Of a stretch of 64,000 bases of DNA, positions 33,900 to 41,496 are shown in pieces (position 1 is the stretch's first letter; every line of letters begins with the position of its first letter). The DNA lies in contig CAKTMC010000001.1 in assembly GCA_934573735.1 (NCBI GenBank), positions 364,346-428,345 on the forward strand, written 5' to 3'. The notes under the pieces are model-generated. The model was not told the DNA's origin. It worked only from the letters and a program-made list of their open reading frames with translations, and made no database searches. The DNA comes from an uncultured Oscillospiraceae bacterium. Lineage in GTDB: Bacteria; Bacillota; Clostridia; Oscillospirales; Oscillospiraceae. Made by a program: the position numbers and the translations under genes.

Positions 33900-33930
33900 G
33901 CGAATAAGCGTAGCTTGCCCGATGATGAAA

Positions 33931-34578
33931 TCAGAGCGTAAAGGGCTGGGTGCTGTCAAAAGAGATTTCGGGCTTGGCGGGAGCTTCGACTACCTTGGGA
34001 ATGTCCATCTGTATGGAAGGCTCCGGCTGTATTCGCGCCACGGAATTCTCGATGCTTCGCACAGCGTCCTCAACGGAAGGCGCTGCTGCTCTGGGTGCGG
34101 GAGCGGGCTCGGGATCCGGGGAGGAGATGATGCCGCTGCTGATAGCGTCAATATTCTTGAGCTGAGTGTTGCACAGGGCGCGGACGCCGTCAAAGAACTT
34201 TGCGGTGGCGGCCTTTGCGTCTGCCAGTCTCTTCTCCTGCGCGGCGGTCTGCTCGGCAATGGAGCCGACCTTTGCCTTGACCTGCTTGTCGGCCTCCGCC
34301 AGCATTGCGGCGGCGCGGGCGCGCGCGTCGTTCTCTATCTGGACGGCGAGCTTCTGCGCGGAGAGAACTGCCATGTTCAGCGCGTCCTCATTTGCACGGT
34401 ACTCCTCTATCTTGTCAACGAGCACCTTCATCTTGCTCTTGAGCACGGCATTTTCCTTCTGGGTCTGCGTCACATCGTCCGCAAGCTCCTCCAGAAAATC
34501 ATCAACGGCGGCCATGTCGTAGCCATTAAAGCGAGCCTTTTCAAAAGTCTTCTCACGAATGTCCTGAGCGGTAATCAT
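33931..34578 (-). CDS. divIVA: DivIVA domain cell-division/polarity protein
   Basis: 215 residues from ATG 34578 (AAAGGTGG 8 nt upstream; a GTG at 34590 overlaps it). The N-terminal DivIVA lipid-binding signature ITAQDIREKTFEKARFNGYD is followed by a long coiled coil (about residues 30-130) and a Pro/Ala-rich tail. It binds curved membrane and organises septum or pole proteins. It follows sepF, the classic division cluster order. Confidence 0.92.
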   Translation of the reverse strand: MITAQDIREKTFEKARFNGYDMAAVDDFLEELADDVTQTQKENAVLKSKMKVLVDKIEEYRANEDALNMAVLSAQKLAVQIENDARARAAAMLAEADKQVKAKVGSIAEQTAAQEKRLADAKAATAKFFDGVRALCNTQLKNIDAISSGIISSPDPEPAPAPRAAAPSVEDAVRSIENSVARIQPEPSIQMDIPKVVEAPAKPEISFDSTQPFTL

Positions 34579-34619
34579 ATCCTTATCCACCTTTCAATAG
34601 CGTGTTTTAATCTAATCTA

Positions 34620-35189
34620 TCAGAAATACTGTCCCTCGTTAAGCGGCTGCTCATCCTGAGCGTTGAGTAGGTCCACATTATAGGGCGAAACGAAGAAGGC
34701 CTTGCCGGATATCGGCGTTATCTTGCCGTGCATGGCATATGCCACGCCGGAAAGGAAATCGAGCAGACGGCGATCCATATCCTCGCCCACGGCGCCCTCA
34801 AGCGTCATCACCACAGAGCGCCCCTGCTGAAGATAGGTCAAAAGCTCTCGCGCCTCCTCGAAGCTGCGCGGATTGAAGAGCACGACCTGCGTATCGCGCC
34901 CGCCGAAGTTTACAACTCTCTCGCGCTGCGGGCGAGGCTTCATCGGCTTCTTGCCGCCGAGATTGCCGAAGAGGCTGCCGCCGTCTCCCGCGGGCTTTGC
35001 GTTTCTCCGCTCCGGCTCCGGGTTTGCCGACGGCTCCTGACCGAAGGTGCTCTCAAACTCAAGCTGTGCCGCGCTTGCCGCCGCGGCCGGGGGAGCGGGC
35101 CTGAACTTCTCGTCCGCATCCTCGAAAAAGTCGTTATCGTCATTGTCTCTCGGCTTGAGTGTACTTGCAAGATCCTTAAAAAAACTCAT
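34620..35189 (-). CDS. sepF: Cell division protein SepF
   Basis: Bundles FtsZ at the septum. 189 residues. An N-terminal amphipathic start (MSFFKDLASTLK) and an acidic/Pro-Ala linker precede the SepF core (VVLFNPRSFEEARELLTYLQ, GRSVVMTLEGAVGEDMDRRL, LDFLSGVAYAMHGKITPISG). I start at ATG 35189, 11 nt after GGAGG; an earlier ATG at 35198 is too close to that site. It begins immediately after the yggS stop. Confidence 0.92.
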   Translation of the reverse strand: MSFFKDLASTLKPRDNDDNDFFEDADEKFRPAPPAAAASAAQLEFESTFGQEPSANPEPERRNAKPAGDGGSLFGNLGGKKPMKPRPQRERVVNFGGRDTQVVLFNPRSFEEARELLTYLQQGRSVVMTLEGAVGEDMDRRLLDFLSGVAYAMHGKITPISGKAFFVSPYNVDLLNAQDEQPLNEGQYF

Positions 35190-35190
35190 G

Positions 35191-35919
35191 TCATCCATTT
35201 CCTCCAGAGGCAGCGCCATTTATCGGTCCGTAATTGCGGGCGCCGAAAATCGCCGTGCCCACACGAACCATGTTAGATCCACAGGCAATGGCGGCGGGGT
35301 AATCCGCGCTCATACCCATAGACAGAAAGTCCATAGCTACATTATCGTATTTTTTTTCGCCATTGTCAATAAAAAGCTTTTGCATACGGCAAAAAAATGG
35401 GATATTTTCTTCCGCTCGGCTGCATTTTGGCGGAATTGCCATCAATCCGCGCAGAAAAATGTGCTCAAATCCGGCGGCCGCCTCTATCGCGCTCGGAATA
35501 TCCTCGGGAGCAAAGCCGGACTTTGCCGCCTCGCCGCCGATATTCACCTCTAAAAGTATCTCCTGCTTTATGCCCTTTGACTCCGCCGCGCGGTCAATAA
35601 GCCGCATCAGCTCCACACTGTCAACGCTCTCAATGAGCGCCGCCGTGCCGACGACCTGCCTGACCTTGTTCTTTTGCAGGTGCCCGATGAAATGCAGCCG
35701 CGCGCCGGCATATGCTGCCTGCGCGTTTTTTTCCAGCATCTCCTGGACTCTGTTCTCGCCGCATGTCGTCACTCCGGCGGCTATCGCCTGCCGGACTCTT
35801 GCGGCGTCGTTCATTTTTGTTGCCGCGACAAGCAGTATATCCTGCTCACTGCGGCCTGCCGCCCGGGCGGCCTCGGCGATACGGGAGCGCACCATCGCCA
35901 CGTTTTCGGCTATATCCAT
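35191..35919 (-). CDS. YggS/PLPBP pyridoxal-phosphate homeostasis protein
   Basis: 242 residues, single-domain alanine-racemase-like barrel. The PLP lysine lies in LLVAATKMNDA, with GENRVQEML, HFIGHLQKNKV, SVDSVELM, EVNIGGEAAKSGF and the C-terminal SMGMSADYPAAI. The family buffers PLP and amino-acid metabolism; it has no known catalysis. Its place just before sepF is the standard Firmicute arrangement (ylmE-ylmF). Confidence 0.92.
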   Translation of the reverse strand: MDIAENVAMVRSRIAEAARAAGRSEQDILLVAATKMNDAARVRQAIAAGVTTCGENRVQEMLEKNAQAAYAGARLHFIGHLQKNKVRQVVGTAALIESVDSVELMRLIDRAAESKGIKQEILLEVNIGGEAAKSGFAPEDIPSAIEAAAGFEHIFLRGLMAIPPKCSRAEENIPFFCRMQKLFIDNGEKKYDNVAMDFLSMGMSADYPAAIACGSNMVRVGTAIFGARNYGPINGAASGGNG

Positions 35920-35924
35920 AAGCC

Positions 35925-36767
35925 CTATACACTTCCCTCTGTCTCTTTCCCGGAAACGATAACCACGCTGCCCTCGCGCAGTGCGTCAAGCTCCGCGCTC
36001 TCCGCGGCAAGGCAAAAGTCCCCGGCGGTACTTGTATATATTATATCCACTATCCGCCTTTCCGTAAGCCCGGCGGTAGTGCTGTAGACAAAATTATTTC
36101 CCTCCGCATCCGTTCTGACCGCCTCCGTCGGAAGCTCCAGACCCTCGATGCGGGAGAATATTATCTCCGCGCCGCAGCGGCGCAGGCTGAGATACTCGGG
36201 CGTGTCGGCAGTAAGCCGCAGCAAAACCGCCCTCTGACCGTTTTCGCTCTCGCTTATTCTCTCCGCCACAGCCTCGGCGCATTTATCAAGCCCGTCAAAT
36301 ATAAGGCTGCACCGCTCGCCCTCGCGCAGCGGGATGCTCTCATCCGCGACGGCGGCAAAGTACCATGCAAAGCCGTAGACCGCACGGTAAGATGCCCGGC
36401 TGTGCTCCGGCTCCGCCGCCAAAAGCTTTTTCACCTTATCAACGCTAAGCTCCTCAAGCTCCTTGGGCGAAAGATATTCATAACCGTCCGTCTGCGAGAA
36501 AATCAGCGCCGAGTCCGGAAGCCCGGAGCTTGCCGGAGATACCCTCTCGCCGTCCGCCGCCGGGAGAGAGCCGGAGACCGGCTCCTCCGAGCGAAGGGCG
36601 ATACCGCTTATCCTCGCGCTTTCGACTATCTCCCTTCGGTGTACGACGACGGTGCGCCGCCCTCCGCCGAGCCCGAGCACGAGCCACGCGGCGGCATAGG
36701 CGCACACGGCAAGAAAAATCACAACTGCGGCGGCACGCAGCCAGACCGAGCCCTCCGTGCGCTCCAC
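35925..36767 (-). CDS. HlyD-like membrane-fusion protein of the division cluster
   Basis: 280 residues from a GTG start. One N-terminal membrane helix (AAAVVIFLAVCAYAAAWLVLG) and an extracytoplasmic region with split lipoyl-like segments (RREIVESARISGIALRSEEP ... VVIVSGKETEGSV). This resembles the Clostridial HlyD-type proteins found beside yggS-sepF. No ABC or RND transporter is adjacent, so an export role is doubtful. A septal or envelope role by location is inference. It follows hfq without a gap. Confidence 0.65.
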   Translation of the reverse strand: MERTEGSVWLRAAAVVIFLAVCAYAAAWLVLGLGGGRRTVVVHRREIVESARISGIALRSEEPVSGSLPAADGERVSPASSGLPDSALIFSQTDGYEYLSPKELEELSVDKVKKLLAAEPEHSRASYRAVYGFAWYFAAVADESIPLREGERCSLIFDGLDKCAEAVAERISESENGQRAVLLRLTADTPEYLSLRRCGAEIIFSRIEGLELPTEAVRTDAEGNNFVYSTTAGLTERRIVDIIYTSTAGDFCLAAESAELDALREGSVVIVSGKETEGSV

Positions 36768-36995
36768 TTATGTATCGGTCTCCAGCTCTATGGGACGCGG
36801 CGGCACAACGGTCGATATCGCGTGCTTATAGATAAGCTGCTGCTTGCCGTCGGAATCGAGCACCACGGTGAAGCTGTCATAGCCGCGCACGATACCGTGA
36901 AGCTGAAAGCCGTTCATAAGGAACATCGTAACGACGCACTTCTCGCGCCGCGCCTGATTTAAAAAGATATCCTGGAGATTCTGCGTTTTCTGCAT
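36768..36995 (-). CDS. hfq: RNA chaperone Hfq
   Basis: 75 residues. Sm1 motif (NLQDIFLNQARREKCVVTMF, MNGFQLHGIVRGYDSFTVVL) and Sm2 motif (YKHAISTVVP) are intact. It forms a hexamer that binds A-rich and U-rich RNA and small RNAs. ATG 36995 has AAGGAG 9 nt upstream; the frame extends further but without a better start. It follows miaA, the widespread miaA-hfq order. Confidence 0.95.
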   Translation of the reverse strand: MQKTQNLQDIFLNQARREKCVVTMFLMNGFQLHGIVRGYDSFTVVLDSDGKQQLIYKHAISTVVPPRPIELETDT

Positions 36996-37056
36996 TTCTG
37001 CCAACTCCTTTTTCTCGGGCGGGCATATTATTTTTTCCCGCCTCGTAATGCGGTAT

Positions 37057-38001
37057 TTATAATATACCGAAGTCGTGCAAAAATGCGGTCGAAAGCCGCC
37101 GCGCCTTTTCAAAATTGGGATTTTCGTCCCAGTCTAAGCGCAGGGCGTTTTGCGTTTTGCGAAACCATGTCATCTGGCGCTTGGCGTAGCGGCGGCTGCC
37201 GAGCTTTATAAGCTCCACGGCCTCCTCCCGGCTCAGCTCACCGCGCAGCGCCATGGCGGGCTCCTTATAGCCTATAGCCTGCATCGCGGTACACTTATCG
37301 GAAAGTCCGGAGTCGAGAAGCCCCTGAACCTCCTCGAAAAGCCCCTCGGCTACCATTTCATCCACGCGCCGGTCAATTCTATTATAGAGCGCGGCGCGCT
37401 CGGCATAGCCGAGGATTATCTGCGCCGCGTCATAGCGCGGCGGTATGACGCGGGTACGCGCATCGTGCTCCGTAATGGTCATGCCGGTGAGCTCGTATAT
37501 CTCTATTGCGCGGACTATGCGGCGCTTATCGCCGCTCGGGAGCTTTTCCGCGCGCTCCGGGTCGATTTTCCTCAGACGCTCCAGCATCGCCTCGCCGCCG
37601 AGCTCATCATACTCGGCGAGAAGCCTCTCGCGCAGCGCCTCGTCTCCGTCGTTTGCGGCAAAGTCGCGCCCGGATATCAGCGAGTCGATATACAGCCCGG
37701 TACCGCCGACGAGCACGGGAATTTTCCCGCGTGAGATTATATCGCCGCAGCAGCGCGAGGCCTCCTCGACGTAGCGCGCAACGGAATAATTCTCCCATGG
37801 CTCCGCCACGTCTATCATATGGTGCGGCACGGCGGTCCGCTCGGCGGCGCTGGCCTTGGCCGTGCCGATATCCATGCGGCGGTATATCTGCATGGAGTCC
37901 GCCGAGACAATCTCGCCGCCGAGCGCACAGGCAAGCTCTATGCCGAGCCGCGTCTTGCCCGAGGCGGTGGGTCCCGCGACAACTATTATTTTATCTGCCA
38001 T
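37057..38001 (-). CDS. miaA: tRNA dimethylallyltransferase MiaA
   Basis: Adds the isopentenyl group to A37 of tRNAs reading UNN codons. 314 residues with P-loop AGPTASGKTRLG, the DSMQIYRRMDIGTAKAS and PHHMIDVAEPWENYSVARY motifs, and VGGTGLYIDSL. It lies 10 bp after mutL. The next step, methylthiolation by MiaB, is encoded by the divergent gene at 40 kb, so the two enzymes of one tRNA modification flank the same intergenic region. Confidence 0.95.
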   Translation of the reverse strand: MADKIIVVAGPTASGKTRLGIELACALGGEIVSADSMQIYRRMDIGTAKASAAERTAVPHHMIDVAEPWENYSVARYVEEASRCCGDIISRGKIPVLVGGTGLYIDSLISGRDFAANDGDEALRERLLAEYDELGGEAMLERLRKIDPERAEKLPSGDKRRIVRAIEIYELTGMTITEHDARTRVIPPRYDAAQIILGYAERAALYNRIDRRVDEMVAEGLFEEVQGLLDSGLSDKCTAMQAIGYKEPAMALRGELSREEAVELIKLGSRRYAKRQMTWFRKTQNALRLDWDENPNFEKARRLSTAFLHDFGIL

Positions 38002-38011
38002 CTTTATATCC

Positions 38012-39943
38012 TCAGACTATGCGCTTAAACTGCTTGTCAAGCTCCTTGCGCGTGAGCGTGACGGAAACGGGTCTGCCGTGTGGACAATAGCGCACGCGCC
38101 CCGACATCACCGCCTCCACAAGCGCCTCAAGCTCCTTGGGGTGCGTATCCCAGCCGGCCTTTATCGCGGCCTTGCAGGCGACGGTATGCAGTATCTCGTC
38201 CCGCACGCTCTGCGCGTCCGGGCATTTGCCGCGGCGCAGCTTTTCGCATATCTCCTCAATGGCGGCGGGCACGTCCCCGGCGTCCATATCGGCGGGCACG
38301 GCACGGACGATGAGCTCCCGCTCACCGAAGGGCTCTATCTCAAAGCCCAGCTCATACAGAAGCGCGGCGTTTGCGCATATCGCGTCCATATCCTCGCCGC
38401 CGGGACGTATGGTAACGGGTATAAGCAGGCTCTGCGCCATTATCTCGCGCTTTTGCTCCTTGAGACGGTCAAATATCATGCGCTCATGCGCGGCGTGCTT
38501 GTCGATAAGTATAAGCTTGTCGTCCTGCTCGACGATAATATAGGTCTTGAGCGCCTCACCCACTATCTTGTGGTCGGGTATAGAGCGACTTTCAACATTT
38601 TGAACAGGTTTTTCAACATCTTTGTCGGTCTGAACGGTGGAAAAGCTTGGCGTAATCTCGCTTTTTTCGTTTTCTGCGTTAAAAATTCGGCTGTTTTCGC
38701 GCAAGGGCGCGGCGGAGTACTCCACAGACTCCGAATGGAGCGAGGTCTGGACGGGTGCTTCCGCCCTTGCAGGAGCGGGCGGGCGCAGTGCGGAGACCGC
38801 GTTTACCCTTGGCTGAGTCGGCTGCGCGGCGGGAGCGGGGGACAGCGTATAGCCCTTATCACGAAACTCCCCGGCGCTCATGCTCCGATAGAAGTCAGGC
38901 TTTGCGCCGACCGCCTTCTTCGTTGACTCCGACAGCTTTATCTCGGCGCTCTGCCGCTCCCCGGCAAGCGCGGAGAGCACCGCATAGTGCAGCGCGTCAA
39001 ACACCTTGCGCTCATCGGAGAACTTGACCTCCGTCTTTGCCGGGTGAACGTTGACATCGACGCTGCCGTAGCCGAGCTCTATATACAGCGCGCAGGCGGG
39101 ATAGCGCCCGGTCAGCAGAGTGTTTTTATACGCCTGCTCCAGCGCCGCCTGCAATAGCTGCGATTTTATAAATCTCCCGTTGCAGAAGAAAAACTGCGCG
39201 CTGCGGTTGCCCTTGCCGTAGGCGGGCGAGGACACAAAGCCCGTCACGCGAATTCCGTTATTATCGCCCGTGCAGCGGAGCATCTGCGTTGCCGCGTCGC
39301 GCCCCAGCAGCGAATACACGCAGGACTCCTGCTTCCCGTCGCCGGGAGTGAAAAACTCCTCGCTGCCGTCCTTTATAAAGCGTATCGAGGCCTCGGGATG
39401 CCCTAAGGCACAGCGAAGCGCCGCAAGCTGACAGGCGGAGGCCTCGCTGCGGTCGCTCTTCAAAAACTTGAGGCGGGCGGGAGTGTTATAAAACAGGTCG
39501 CGGACTATCATCGTAGTCCCGTCCGGGCAGCCCGCCGCGAACATCTCCTGAATGTCCCCCGCCTCGAGCAAAACTCTTGTGCCGCTGTTGTCTCCGCGGC
39601 GGCGGGTATTTAGCTCGATTTTTGACACCGAGGATATCGCAGCGAGCGCCTCGCCGCGAAAGCCCATGGTCGCTATCGCCTCAAGCCCCTTCTCGTCATG
39701 GAGCTTTGAGGTGGCGTGGCGCAGAAAGGCAACGCCCGCATCCTCCGGAGCCATGCCGCAGCCGTCATCCGTGACGCGGATATAGATTGCCCCGCCGCCG
39801 CGTATCTCGACGGTGATATTTCTTGCGCCCGCGTCGAGCGAGTTTTCTACCAGCTCCTTAATGACGGAGGCAGGGCGCTCGACCACCTCGCCGGCGGCTA
39901 TCATATCGGCTAAATGGGGCTGAAGTACATTTATGACAGGCAT
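38012..39943 (-). CDS. mutL: DNA mismatch repair protein MutL
   Basis: 643 residues from ATG 39943 (AAAGGAGAAAGC upstream). GHKL ATPase motifs are at the N-terminus: ELVENSLDAGA, DDGCGM, TMGFRGEALAAI. A low-complexity linker (about 340-440) follows. The C-terminal domain has LIDKHAAHERMIFDRL, corresponding to the metal-binding endonuclease motif DQHAxxE. It partners with MutS, encoded divergently 1.5 kb away. It heads the long minus-strand block. Confidence 0.95.
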   Translation of the reverse strand: MPVINVLQPHLADMIAAGEVVERPASVIKELVENSLDAGARNITVEIRGGGAIYIRVTDDGCGMAPEDAGVAFLRHATSKLHDEKGLEAIATMGFRGEALAAISSVSKIELNTRRRGDNSGTRVLLEAGDIQEMFAAGCPDGTTMIVRDLFYNTPARLKFLKSDRSEASACQLAALRCALGHPEASIRFIKDGSEEFFTPGDGKQESCVYSLLGRDAATQMLRCTGDNNGIRVTGFVSSPAYGKGNRSAQFFFCNGRFIKSQLLQAALEQAYKNTLLTGRYPACALYIELGYGSVDVNVHPAKTEVKFSDERKVFDALHYAVLSALAGERQSAEIKLSESTKKAVGAKPDFYRSMSAGEFRDKGYTLSPAPAAQPTQPRVNAVSALRPPAPARAEAPVQTSLHSESVEYSAAPLRENSRIFNAENEKSEITPSFSTVQTDKDVEKPVQNVESRSIPDHKIVGEALKTYIIVEQDDKLILIDKHAAHERMIFDRLKEQKREIMAQSLLIPVTIRPGGEDMDAICANAALLYELGFEIEPFGERELIVRAVPADMDAGDVPAAIEEICEKLRRGKCPDAQSVRDEILHTVACKAAIKAGWDTHPKELEALVEAVMSGRVRYCPHGRPVSVTLTRKELDKQFKRIV

Positions 39944-40020
39944 ATGCTTTCTCCTTTGGGCTTTGCTCTGCGCGGATTTTCGCCTATTAGCGATTGTGGC
40001 TCTATTATACACGATTTCGG

Positions 40021-40050
40021 TTGAAAGTTCCATAGCTTTTGTGTTAATAT
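40021..40050 (+). promoter_or_regulatory. Promoter of miaB-mutS (divergent from mutL)
   Basis: TTGAAA (40021-40026), 18 bp, TAATAT (40045-40050), 34 bp before miaB. On the other strand TATAAT at 40009-40004 is the probable mutL -10, with a poor -35. The two units therefore share one short control region. Confidence 0.5.
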
Positions 40051-40083
40051 AAAATGAAAAACTATCTAAACAGAGGGTAAGCC

Positions 40084-41493
40084 ATGAGAGAAATTATAGA
40101 TATAAGCAGGATAAAGGCCCAGGAGGCCATTTGTGCAGAAATTTTTGAGACCGTGACCGCCGACGGCAAGCGCCCGCTCGCCATGGTGGACACCTACGGC
40201 TGCCAGCAGAATGAGGCCGACAGCGAGAAGCTGCGCGGCTATCTCGCCGAGATGGGCTACGGCTTTACGCAGGACGAGTTTCAGGCGGACATCATCGTCG
40301 TCAACACCTGCGCCGTGCGCGAGCACGCCGAGATGCGTGTGCTCGGCAACGTCGGTGCGCTCAACCACACGAAAAAGAACAACCCCAACCAGATAATCGC
40401 CGTCTGCGGCTGCATGGTGCAGCAGGAGCACATGGCGGAGAAGATAAAAAAGTCCTACCCGGTCGTTGACCTCGTATTCGGGCCGCATGAGCTCTGGCGC
40501 TTCCCGGAGCTTTTGCAGCAGGTCATGCAAAAGCACAAGCGCGTCTTTGCCACCGCTCAGAGCGACGGCGCGGTCGCCGAGGGCATCCCGCTTCGCCGTG
40601 ACGGCAGTGTAAAGGCATGGCTTTCGATAATGTACGGCTGCAACAATTTCTGCACCTACTGCGTAGTCCCCTACGTTCGCGGCAGGGAGCGTTCGAGACT
40701 GCCGGAGAACGTTGTCGCCGAGGCGCGTCAGCTTGTCGCGGAGGGCTATAAGGACATCACCCTGCTCGGGCAGAACGTCAACTCCTACGGCAGAGACCTT
40801 GAGAGCGACACGGACTTTTCGGACCTTCTCCGCATGATAAACGACATTCCGGGCGACTTTGTCCTGCGCTTTATGACAAGCCACCCCAAGGACGCGACGG
40901 AGAAGCTGTTTAAGACTATGGCAGAGTGCGAGAAGTGCGCGCATCACATCCACCTGCCCGTACAGTCCGGCAACGACCATATTCTCAAGCTCATGAACCG
41001 CAACTACACGCGCGAGAAGTATCTCTCGCAGGTCGCCCTTGCGCGCAGCTATATGCCTGACCTCGTGATCACGACCGATATAATCGTCGGCTTCCCGAAC
41101 GAGACGGAGGAGGAATTTGAGGACACGATAAGCCTCTGCGAGGAGGTGCGCTTCGACGCGATGTTCACCTTCATCTACTCCAAGCGCGTCGGCACTCCGG
41201 CGGCCTCGATGCCTGACCCCTACACCCGCGCCGACAAGCAGAAGCATTTTGACCGGCTTATGGACGTATCCAACCGCATTTCCGGCGAGAAGCACAAGGA
41301 ATACGAGGGCAAGAGCGTGCGCGTGCTCGTTGACGGCGAGACGGGACGCGAGGAATACAATCTTTCCTCGCGCACAAACGGAGGCCGGCTTGTGCATCTT
41401 CGCGGCGACAAGAGCCTGATAGGGCAGTTTGTAAACGTAAAAATAGTCTCCAGCAACACATGGGCGCTGTACGGAGAGATAGAGAAGGGATAA
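40084..41493 (+). CDS. miaB: tRNA-2-methylthio-N6-dimethylallyladenosine synthase MiaB
   Basis: Radical-SAM methylthiotransferase. 469 residues in three parts. The N-terminal MTTase domain has its three cluster Cys (DTYGCQQNEAD, VNTCAVRE, VCGCMVQ). The radical-SAM core is GCNNFCTYCVVPYVRGRERS. The C-terminal TRAM domain follows (SVRVLVDGE ... QFVNVKI). It acts after MiaA on A37 of tRNA. It begins a plus-strand operon with mutS, whose start is 3 bp past its stop. Confidence 0.95.
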   Translation: MREIIDISRIKAQEAICAEIFETVTADGKRPLAMVDTYGCQQNEADSEKLRGYLAEMGYGFTQDEFQADIIVVNTCAVREHAEMRVLGNVGALNHTKKNNPNQIIAVCGCMVQQEHMAEKIKKSYPVVDLVFGPHELWRFPELLQQVMQKHKRVFATAQSDGAVAEGIPLRRDGSVKAWLSIMYGCNNFCTYCVVPYVRGRERSRLPENVVAEARQLVAEGYKDITLLGQNVNSYGRDLESDTDFSDLLRMINDIPGDFVLRFMTSHPKDATEKLFKTMAECEKCAHHIHLPVQSGNDHILKLMNRNYTREKYLSQVALARSYMPDLVITTDIIVGFPNETEEEFEDTISLCEEVRFDAMFTFIYSKRVGTPAASMPDPYTRADKQKHFDRLMDVSNRISGEKHKEYEGKSVRVLVDGETGREEYNLSSRTNGGRLVHLRGDKSLIGQFVNVKIVSSNTWALYGEIEKG

Positions 41494-41496
41494 ATT

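Noticed and set aside
33832..33930. T-box riboswitch before ileS
   Set aside because: The gap is only about 100 bp and shows a simple GC hairpin, with no T-box conserved sequence or specifier stem.
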